From contig DNGI01000305.1 of the NCBI GenBank assembly GCA_003486645.1, positions 1 through 10,125 of the forward strand: a DNA stretch of 10,125 nucleotides, given 5' to 3'. Position 1 is the first letter of the stretch, and the number at the start of each line of letters is the position of its first letter. Source of the stretch: Cyanobacteria bacterium UBA11370. GTDB taxonomy: Bacteria > Cyanobacteriota > Cyanobacteriia > Cyanobacteriales > Coleofasciculaceae. Below the pieces are notes generated by a model. It worked only from the letters and a program-made list of their open reading frames with translations. It searched no databases and was not told the DNA's origin. The translations under genes and the position numbers were made by a program. Below are positions 1 to 5,117 of this stretch, in pieces.

Positions 1-62
1 GGAGTGTTTTGAATGTCAACGGGGTGAAAAGCTTTTTCCTTCAAGCTCTTGGCAGTTTGTCA
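1..62. repeat. Direct repeat copy 1, left flank of the cargo cassette
   Basis: This segment matches 1796-1858: the first 51 bases agree at 49 positions, and after a one-base gap the next 11 agree at 10. It lies just upstream of the cargo-like gene and may extend beyond the left edge of the window. Inside it AAAAGCTTTT is a perfect 10-bp palindrome, and AAAAGCTT can pair imperfectly with AAGCTCTT after an 8-base loop. I recognise no mobile element in it. It could be a recombination scar, a duplicated intergenic block or a regulatory element. Confidence 0.85.
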
Positions 63-148
63 AGATTTTTAATGGGGTTGAGGTGCGATGCTCAATCTCC
101 TCTAATATTGAGTTAATTTCAAGACTATTGAATAGGGAGAATCAGGGT

Positions 149-1195
149 ATGTCAGGAAGCGAGTACGTTGAGAAAAAGAGTTCTTTTGTACCCAATCAGA
201 CACACAGCGAGTTGCAGCCACAGCGTTCGTATCAGCCTGAACCCATCTTTCAAGAAACGGCTTCCATTGAAGAACAACTCGATAGAACATCTAAGTTTGG
301 CTATAACGGTCTGGATGTTCCAGTTAATGCACCTGCGACACCACCGCCACCCGTTCAGAGGCAGTTAGATAGTAGGGGGTCAGAAAATAATTCTCAGCCG
401 CAGGCAATACCAGAAGCTTCGGCAACTTCAGAGACTGTTGAGGAGATTGTTCAACGAGAGGAACTTGTCTTAGAAGAAGTACCACCCAATCAGGAATCAC
501 CTGACACAGAGGGAGAGGGAGAAGGGGTAGCCCAAACTGTGCAGCCAGAGGCACAAAGTGGAGAGCAACAACCCCAAAAGCCTTTCTTGCCTTCACAACT
601 AGAGAAGGCATCCAGGTTTGGTTATAACGGTCTGGATGTTCCGGTTAATACTCCTGGTACACCGTCACCAATAGTACAAAGGAAACTTACCTTAGATGGG
701 TTAGACAATGAGTATCAGCCAGAGGTGATAGAGAGAGCCAATCCGGTATTAAATGGATTGCATCAGTTTAAGGTGCAGCGATTAGTTGATGCAGAAAGCA
801 AAAAAAGTAAAGGAAAAATTTCTAAGGAGCAAAAAGAGAGGATAAACACAGCAATTGCTGAAATAAGAAAATTGGTTTCAGAAAAATATGTAGAAAGTCA
901 GTTCAATGCTCTAGAAGGAAACTTGCCCGAAATAATAGGAGAATGTTTTAAGAGACATGGACACGTACTGACTTTTTTGCTTTTTGGTGCTGCTCGTACT
1001 TGTGGAGAAAACGGGTTAGTAACTGTGGACTGTTTCTTGTCATTAGGCGCTCTGGCGGGAGGGCTAGTAGCATACTATTTTTGTATAAAGGATAGGCTCG
1101 ATGCAGAGCAAGTGCAAGTGGAAGCTGTAAAAACCTATCTAGATAGAATACTTTATCTCCATGATGAATTAATTAGGATTCAAGAAGAACTGTAG
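149..1195 (+). CDS. Putative eCIS cargo/effector with duplicated FGYN-VQR motifs and C-terminal hydrophobic hairpin
   Basis: I chose the ATG at 149 (348 aa) because AGGGAGA lies 8 nt before it. The frame is also open back to the window edge, with an earlier ATG at 83 that lacks such a site. Numbering from 149: residues 1-40 are polar. A motif of about 32 residues occurs twice, at about 42-73 and 149-180, with FGYNGLDVPVN followed by a proline-rich run and VQR plus Q/K and L. Between the copies lies an acidic, Gln/Pro-rich linker. The second copy continues KLTLDGLDNEYQPEVIERAN, which resembles the leader of cyanobacterial DUF4157 proteins (VQRKLxIGxPxDxYEQEADRVA). No HExxH is present, so there is no sign of a DUF4157 metallopeptidase. 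Residues about 272-282 and 289-312 are hydrophobic, and a charged helical tail follows. An injection-system cargo acting on membranes is inference. The N-terminal family resemblance is recalled, not searched. Confidence 0.7.
   Translation: MSGSEYVEKKSSFVPNQTHSELQPQRSYQPEPIFQETASIEEQLDRTSKFGYNGLDVPVNAPATPPPPVQRQLDSRGSENNSQPQAIPEASATSETVEEIVQREELVLEEVPPNQESPDTEGEGEGVAQTVQPEAQSGEQQPQKPFLPSQLEKASRFGYNGLDVPVNTPGTPSPIVQRKLTLDGLDNEYQPEVIERANPVLNGLHQFKVQRLVDAESKKSKGKISKEQKERINTAIAEIRKLVSEKYVESQFNALEGNLPEIIGECFKRHGHVLTFLLFGAARTCGENGLVTVDCFLSLGALAGGLVAYYFCIKDRLDAEQVQVEAVKTYLDRILYLHDELIRIQEEL
272..367 (+). repeat. Coding repeat unit A (FGYN...VQRQL)
   Basis: This is the first of two in-gene copies of a motif of about 32 residues. 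The core FGYNGLDVPVN is identical in both copies and is followed by P-x-TP-x-P and VQR. Nucleotide identity is strongest across the core (for example TATAACGGTCTGGATGTTCC), which suggests a duplication. The proline-rich, presumably unfolded character would fit a loading or targeting leader; that role is inference. Confidence 0.8.
593..688 (+). repeat. Coding repeat unit B (FGYN...VQRKL)
   Basis: This is the second copy of the motif, 321 bases after the first. It runs on into the DUF4157-leader-like stretch, whereas copy A runs into a glutamine- and serine-rich linker. The order (motif, linker, motif, degenerate leader, hydrophobic domain) looks like a duplicated N-terminal leader ahead of a variable C-terminal payload. 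Confidence 0.8.
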
Positions 1196-1254
1196 ATTCA
1201 TAAGGAAACATCTTTGAACGTTTAGGCTCTATCAAGATTGTATGGAGATATGGA

Positions 1255-1446
1255 ATGGAAGAGTCAGCCAAAATGATTATAGCCTTGAGCTTGTATATTT
1301 TTACAATAGTTGCTTTAGGTTCTAAAGTCAGAAGTCTCAAAAAAACTCTAATTCAAAAAGAAACTGAGATTAAAGAAATAGAAGCCAAATTAAAACTTTT
1401 AGAAAAAGCTGTTAAAGCCAAGTTAGATATCAATGGTTATGAGTAG
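1255..1446 (+). CDS. Small membrane protein with coiled-coil tail (63 aa)
   Basis: I do not recognise the family. The ATG at 1255 has GGAG 7 nt upstream. Residues 7-22 are strongly hydrophobic (MIIALSLYIFTIVALG), consistent with one membrane helix. Residues 23-57 are charged and heptad-like, rich in Lys, Glu and Leu, consistent with a coiled coil. The gene lies 59 nt after the cargo-like gene on the same strand and is followed 52 nt later by another small protein with the same layout. Possible roles are an immunity or chaperone-like partner of the upstream protein, or a small structural membrane protein. Neither is shown by the sequence. A start at the second Met (1273) would remove six residues. 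Confidence 0.6.
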   Translation: MEESAKMIIALSLYIFTIVALGSKVRSLKKTLIQKETEIKEIEAKLKLLEKAVKAKLDINGYE

Positions 1447-1498
1447 AGAACAAAAAGCTTTGACTTAAATTATTTAATAAGGTCATAGGAAAAAAACA

Positions 1499-1717
1499 AT
1501 GAGAGCATTAATTTGGTTGACATTAGTAATTCTGTACATTTTTTCGATAATTAACCAATTAGGGTGGCTCAATTTTCTCGTTTTAGTTTTTCTAAATATA
1601 TATGTGATTTTAGAGTTGAGAAGTGATAATTCAGAGTTTACTCAGAAAGTTGTAGCCCTTGAAGAAAAGATAAGAATAATACAAGCTAGACTTAAATCAA
1701 TTGAAGAAAAAATTTAA
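1499..1717 (+). CDS. Small membrane protein with two hydrophobic segments and coiled-coil tail (72 aa)
   Basis: The family is unrecognised. The ATG at 1499 has AGGA 8 nt upstream. Residues 3-20 and about 22-42 are hydrophobic, giving one long or two short membrane helices. Residues 43-72 form a charged, heptad-like helix ending LKSIEEKI. The architecture parallels the preceding 63-aa protein (hydrophobic head, coiled-coil tail), so the two could be paralogues or assemble together through their tails. It is the last gene before the second copy of the flanking direct repeat, which makes it the end of the cassette. Confidence 0.6.
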   Translation: MRALIWLTLVILYIFSIINQLGWLNFLVLVFLNIYVILELRSDNSEFTQKVVALEEKIRIIQARLKSIEEKI

Positions 1718-1795
1718 AACCTTTATGCAAAAATTTAACTTTATCGAGAAGGAATCTCAATCAAGTTTATTCTCAATAGACCTATTAATAAGTTC

Positions 1796-1858
1796 GGAGT
1801 GTTTTGAATGTCAACGGGATGAAAAGCTTTTTCCTTCAAGCTTTTGAGCTGTTTGTCA
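1796..1858. repeat. Direct repeat copy 2, right flank of the cargo cassette
   Basis: This is the partner of 1-62. It differs at three positions plus one inserted base over 62 aligned bases. Here AAAAGCTT and AAGCTTTT are perfectly complementary around an 8-base loop, so a short hairpin is possible on either strand. A heptamer repeat array starts 12 bases further on. The near identity of the copies suggests a recent duplication or gene conversion. Confidence 0.85.
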
Positions 1859-1870
1859 CCCCTTCAGGTT

Positions 1871-1891
1871 GTTGTCCGTTGTCCGTTGTTT
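1871..1891. repeat. Heptamer tandem repeat, three units GTTGTCC/GTTGTCC/GTTGTTT
   Basis: Three 7-bp units in register lie between the direct repeat and the end of the DUF29 gene. The unit is the same family as the arrays at 8491-8525 and, inverted, at 7382-7402 and 8542-8576. Short tandemly repeated heptamers are well known in filamentous cyanobacterial genomes. Confidence 0.75.
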
Positions 1892-1940
1892 TTCAACTCA
1901 TCAATAGATCTCTTGCGGAATTAAGATTATTTCACTATTT

Positions 1941-2393
1941 TTAGCTTTCAGATTGCCCTGGGAAAAATTGAGAGTCTAACACCTGATCGAAAGAGTAAGA
2001 ACATTCTTCAGGAAAATCGTCGTAGTCTAACGGAGTTTCAGTAACAGCCAAGTTTAAACCACTTTGATAAGCATCTTCCATCGCTTCTGCTAAATAAGGT
2101 TGCAAACTTGGGTTTTCTTTGAGAAGCCGCAAAACTTGGCGACGCTGCTCCCGAATTGTTGCCAACCAACTTTTAGAACGATAACTGGGCTGAAATTCCC
2201 ACTTCAGTAAATGTGCTAGCAAGATGCCCAAACGGTTCCTCAGTTCCTGCCGCTGTTGTTTACCCAAGGATTCAATCTCCTCAACCAAGTTTGGAACATC
2301 CAAGCAGTTCCACTTTTTTTGCTGGAGAAACTCTGCTTGTTGCTGTGTCCATGCGTAGAAGTCTAGTTCGTATAAGTTAGAGGATTGATTCAC
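1941..2393 (-). CDS. DUF29 family protein
   Basis: This 150-aa protein has the hallmark pattern of the DUF29 family: an LYExDFYAW-type N-terminus (LYELDFYAW), then NLVEEIESLGKQQR, then LLAHLLKWEFQPSYRSKSW, then a C-terminal FPEECSYSFDQVLD segment. Length is typical. The start codon is GTG (2391-2393); it places the usual short lead before LYELDF, and only a weak AAGAG lies upstream. The family is abundant in cyanobacteria and of unknown function, predicted helical and soluble. The gene is transcribed away from the TPR gene across a 123-bp divergent gap and faces the cargo cassette. No functional link to its neighbours is apparent. Confidence 0.92.
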   Translation of the reverse strand: MNQSSNLYELDFYAWTQQQAEFLQQKKWNCLDVPNLVEEIESLGKQQRQELRNRLGILLAHLLKWEFQPSYRSKSWLATIREQRRQVLRLLKENPSLQPYLAEAMEDAYQSGLNLAVTETPLDYDDFPEECSYSFDQVLDSQFFPGQSES

Positions 2394-2459
2394 ACTCTTA
2401 ACAGTTGTACAAGATAGGGGATTGTTTATTCGCTAACTAGAAAGCTCTATCTTTGCTTA

Positions 2460-2471
2460 TAGTATATACTA
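2460..2471. promoter_or_regulatory. 12-bp perfect palindrome in the divergent DUF29/TPR intergenic region
   Basis: TAGTATATACTA is self-complementary and sits in the 123-bp gap between two divergent genes, 45 nt before the TPR start. It contains TATACT, one base from the sigma-70 minus 10 consensus, on both strands. It could be an operator or overlapping minus 10 elements. No clear minus 35 partner was seen, so this is tentative. Confidence 0.25.
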
Positions 2472-2516
2472 GAATTTTTGCACAATTGCGTGAAGAATAA
2501 CAAAAAATAACAAACT

Positions 2517-4289
2517 ATGAAAAATTATAAACGATATGCCTCACATCCCACCTTCAAAATAGTTCTTAGTTGTTTATCTATTTTAGGGTTAAGCCTTTCC
2601 TATTCTAATAGGATATTCGCTCAGGAAGGGCAACCGTTACAGGTGCAAAATTTTGATTATTGGGCAGAGTTATGTAGTGCTTCACTCAAAACCCAAACGA
2701 ATCAACAACAAACACAAACGGATGAGGAAATTATAAAAGCTTATGAAGAAGCGATCAAAGCCTGTGACCAAGCGATCGCTCTCAATCCCAATGAACCTGT
2801 AGCATGGAGAGATAAAGGAAATGCTCACTTTGCGATCGCTCAATATGCAGAAGCGCTAGCCGCGTATAGTCAAGCCATTCGTTTGGAACCTAAAAATTCG
2901 GCTGTTTTGGCAAAACGATGTGCAAGTCAATCGAAATTAGGAAATTATCAAGATGCCATTAGCGATTGTGAGACAGCGTTGCGGGTTGATGATCAGTGGG
3001 ATACGGTAACGCGAGGCTTTGCATTATATCAACGAGGTGTGGCTCAGTGGCAATTAGCTCAAGGTGAAAAACCGTTATTAGAAGAGGCGTTAGTATCCTT
3101 TAATTTGGCAATTCAAAGTAATTCTGATTATTCCTTAGCCTTGGCAACTCAGTGTGGATTATTAACAGATTTGGGGCGATATGATGAAGCCTTGGTATCT
3201 TGTGAACGCGCGTTACAAGTGAATAAAGATTGGGGCGATCGCACGGCGGCGGTTGGTTGGGCAAATCGAGGTAGACTATTAGCAAAACGAGACGAGTATG
3301 ATTTAGCTCTAGATTCTTATAATCAAGCAATAGCTATTAATCCAAATGATGAAGTAGCGTGGACTGAACGGGGTGCGGTTCTTTATACAATTGGTAAACC
3401 AGGTGAAGCGTTAACGGAGCATCAATGGGCGCTGAAAATTAGTCCGAATTATTCATTAGCTTTAGCGAATCAGTGTGCTACTTTGAATCAACTTAGTAAG
3501 TATGATGAGGCATTACCTGCTTGTGAAAAAGCGATTCAAGAAGGCGATGGGCGTTGGGGCGATCAAGGAGTGGCTTATGCTTGGAATCATCGGGGAAGTG
3601 CGTTAACAGGATTGAGTCGATTTGAGGAATCGTTAGCCTCTACAAATCGTGCGATCGCTCTTCGACCAAACTATGCCGATGCGTGGATTAATCGGGGTGT
3701 GGCGTTGTGGTATTTGGGGCGATTTCCTGATGCTTTGGCTGCCACTCAACAGGCGACAGAACTTAATCCTAATTCGTCAAAAGCTTGGTTTAATTTTGGC
3801 AGAATTCTCACCACATTAGGACGCTATGAAGAAGCAATTGCGGCGTATGAAAAGGCGCTAGAAGGTGATGCGAATGTGGGCGATCGCTTAACGTTAGGAG
3901 AGATTTGGGTCAATTTGAGTGCGATGCAATGGCGTTTAGAACGGTATGATCAGGCAATTGAAGCGGCAAATCGGGCGACGGGAATTAATCCGGAGTCAGC
4001 GGAAGCTTGGTATAATCAGGGCTTGGCGCTGATGGCTTTAAAACGTTATCCGGAAGCGGTGGCGGCTTACCAACAAGCGATTAAAATTGATGCCACAAAT
4101 GCAGATTTCTGGGCGGCTGAAGGGATTGCGCTGCGGTTTTTGGGGGACTATCAAATGGCGTTAATGGCTTTAAGTAAAGCGTTGGAATTGAACCCATCTC
4201 ATTTGCAAGCACAGGCTAATTTAGCAGTAGTGATGCAACAATTACAACCGCCAACTATTCCGCCTCCACCGCCTCCAATGAGTCCGTAA
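2517..4289 (+). CDS. Exported tetratricopeptide repeat (TPR) protein with proline-rich tail
   Basis: The protein is 590 aa. It opens with a signal peptide: basic MKNYKR, a hydrophobic core at about 14-30, and a likely cut after A35 in RIFA-QEG, which would send it to the periplasm, lumen or outside. Residues about 70-575 are roughly twelve TPR units, many with the classic AW..RG..L..L.RY.EAL..Y..AI.LNP pattern. Three stretches carry an interposed QC...L...YDEAL..CE.A...WGD block (around 205-242 and 312-349, with a weaker one at 127-163), so multi-TPR blocks have duplicated. The tail is PPTIPPPPPPMSP. TPRs bind peptides or proteins, and no enzyme domain is visible. The Shine-Dalgarno signal is weak. 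The last 91 bases overlap the minus-strand HNH frame, and the stop lies at an apparent rearrangement joint, so the native C-terminus may be altered. Confidence 0.9.
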   Translation: MKNYKRYASHPTFKIVLSCLSILGLSLSYSNRIFAQEGQPLQVQNFDYWAELCSASLKTQTNQQQTQTDEEIIKAYEEAIKACDQAIALNPNEPVAWRDKGNAHFAIAQYAEALAAYSQAIRLEPKNSAVLAKRCASQSKLGNYQDAISDCETALRVDDQWDTVTRGFALYQRGVAQWQLAQGEKPLLEEALVSFNLAIQSNSDYSLALATQCGLLTDLGRYDEALVSCERALQVNKDWGDRTAAVGWANRGRLLAKRDEYDLALDSYNQAIAINPNDEVAWTERGAVLYTIGKPGEALTEHQWALKISPNYSLALANQCATLNQLSKYDEALPACEKAIQEGDGRWGDQGVAYAWNHRGSALTGLSRFEESLASTNRAIALRPNYADAWINRGVALWYLGRFPDALAATQQATELNPNSSKAWFNFGRILTTLGRYEEAIAAYEKALEGDANVGDRLTLGEIWVNLSAMQWRLERYDQAIEAANRATGINPESAEAWYNQGLALMALKRYPEAVAAYQQAIKIDATNADFWAAEGIALRFLGDYQMALMALSKALELNPSHLQAQANLAVVMQQLQPPTIPPPPPPMSP

Positions 4290-4633
4290 TCTTGAAGTCG
4301 TCCAGTTGGAGTTAAACCAATCATCAATGTAAAGTCTTCGTTCCAGCCAAAATGCTTTGCCCACTGCTGATGACGGGGATGATATAACGATACCAAATTT
4401 CCACTTACAGAATCGCGGGCTTCAACGTGGTTGTACTTACGATTGTTGCAACCTTGGCAAGCCAAAGCCAAGTTGTCCTCGTGATCAGTTCCACCCTTTG
4501 AACGAGGTATAATATGCTCAATAGAGAATGGATCGGGTGAGAAACGAACCTGACTGTAACAGTACTCGCAACATCCACCAGCACGACGAGCAACAGTCTC
4601 CTTCTGTTTTGCTATTAACTGTGGCTCAGACAT
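4199..4633 (-). CDS. HNH endonuclease with displaced C-terminus
   Basis: I start at the ATG at 4633 (144 aa). It overlaps the upstream stop as ATGTCTGA and gives the family-typical MSEPQLI N-terminus; the ATG at 4648 is less likely. With this numbering, C22-x2-C25 and C59-x2-C62 would bind structural zinc, and E39-H40, N54 and N64 form the HNH core (SIEHIIPRSKGG, then DNLALACQGCNNRK). The family-typical HFGWNEDFTLMIGLTPTGR follows. After that Arg (codon 4298-4300) homologues usually continue with an ATVE..L.LNR..VVNLRR-like end, but here about 32 residues (LQDYGL, a glycine run, several cysteines) are read antisense to the TPR gene. The gene thus appears truncated and fused to unrelated sequence. 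The catalytic core is intact, so activity is possible. Such HNH genes commonly sit behind a small RHH-like gene in cyanobacteria. Confidence 0.82.
   Translation of the reverse strand: MSEPQLIAKQKETVARRAGGCCEYCYSQVRFSPDPFSIEHIIPRSKGGTDHEDNLALACQGCNNRKYNHVEARDSVSGNLVSLYHPRHQQWAKHFGWNEDFTLMIGLTPTGRLQDYGLIGGGGGGIVGGCNCCITTAKLACACK
4287..4300. other. Probable rearrangement joint between TPR and HNH genes
   Basis: To the right of about 4298 the minus strand reads conserved HNH sequence ending TPTGR. To the left it reads only the complement of the TPR coding region and its stop. Two convergent genes therefore meet with no spacer, and one has lost its expected end. A deletion that removed the HNH 3' end and any intergenic DNA explains this. 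No repeat or insertion-sequence end is visible at the joint. Confidence 0.55.
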
Positions 4634-5036
4634 AGCCAGGAGATTCAATACCTAATTCCTGCATAACTACCTCCAACGATGTGCTTCGTAGACTGGCTAG
4701 TTCGATCAAGTACTGAATTCGAGGAGCATTGGCTTGTTCAATTTGGTCAGAGATCTTAATCAATGTTACCTGCTCATCAGGTGTTAACATTTCAGCACGG
4801 CGTTTGGCAATCAATGTATGATAGCGTTCCCACGTTTCTGGCGGCAGACCCAGATTGATTTTTTGCAAAAGGTTAGCTTCAGCCTTTGAAAGGCGGGAAG
4901 CATTACGTAAAGGTGAACGCAAGCGTTCTTTCAATGTATTAACAATGTAGTGACTTGGATCGAGTCCTTGTTTAGCCGCTTCATCCCGTAGCTGTTGTTC
5001 AAGTTCTGGTGTAAGTTCAAGCGTGATGGTTGCCAT
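4626..5036 (-). CDS. Ribbon-helix-helix-like protein paired with HNH endonuclease
   Basis: The protein is 136 aa. Residues 1-40 (ITLELTPELEQQLRDEAAKQ, then DPSHYIVNTLKERL) fit a strand followed by two helices, as in ribbon-helix-helix DNA-binding or antitoxin-like proteins. The rest is helical, with LSKAEANLLQKINLGLP, ERYHTLIAKRRAEMLTPDEQ and a conserved-looking end, MQELGIESPGYV. Cyanobacteria often carry this protein directly ahead of an HNH gene, and here the two overlap by 8 bases, implying translational coupling. An antitoxin, regulator or DNA-targeting partner role is possible but unproven. Upstream is a heptamer array beginning 12 nt before the ATG and no clear Shine-Dalgarno sequence. 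Confidence 0.8.
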   Translation of the reverse strand: MATITLELTPELEQQLRDEAAKQGLDPSHYIVNTLKERLRSPLRNASRLSKAEANLLQKINLGLPPETWERYHTLIAKRRAEMLTPDEQVTLIKISDQIEQANAPRIQYLIELASLRSTSLEVVMQELGIESPGYV

Positions 5037-5048
5037 ACAGATAATACC

Positions 5049-5093
5049 ATTTTGGATTTTAGATTTTAGATTTTGGATTTTAGATTTTGGATT
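5049..5093. repeat. Heptamer tandem repeat ATTTTRG, six units
   Basis: Six uninterrupted units alternate between ATTTTGG and ATTTTAG, followed by ATT. The array fills most of the 81-bp gap between the WD40 gene and the RHH-like gene and ends 12 nt upstream of the latter's start codon. The unit differs from the GTTGTYN heptamers elsewhere in the window. No clear terminator hairpin is visible in the gap. Confidence 0.9.
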
Positions 5094-5117
5094 AATGCTC
5101 TCAAAACAACAGGTTTC

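Noticed and set aside
83..148. Upstream ATG at 83 as start of the cargo-like gene
   Set aside because: No Shine-Dalgarno site precedes it, and the added 22 residues do not resemble the leader. The ATG at 149 has AGGGAGA at good spacing. The frame is open to the window edge, so an even earlier start cannot be excluded.
324..611. Minus-strand open frame of 95 codons inside the cargo-like gene
   Set aside because: It is antisense to a well-supported coding region, shows no domain and has no plausible ribosome site. The same holds for open frames at 102-290, 168-368, 3100-3330, 4405-4593, 6833-7015 and 9772-9987.
149..1195. Functional DUF4157 metallopeptidase
   Set aside because: Only the leader-like segment is similar; the HExxH zinc motif is absent throughout the protein.
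1788..1814. Possible minus-strand promoter in repeat copy 2 (TTGACA with TATTAA about 18 nt away)
   Set aside because: The minus 35 match is perfect but the minus 10 is weak. AT-rich DNA gives such pairs by chance, and no gene on that strand is nearby. It could only make an antisense RNA to the small-protein genes.
1..1858. Composite transposon or insertion sequence
   Set aside because: The flanks are direct repeats without terminal inverted repeats, and no transposase or target-site duplication is seen.
4634..4648. ATG at 4648 as HNH start
   Set aside because: It would add five residues and a longer overlap. The ATG at 4633 overlaps the upstream stop as ATGTCTGA and gives the usual N-terminus.
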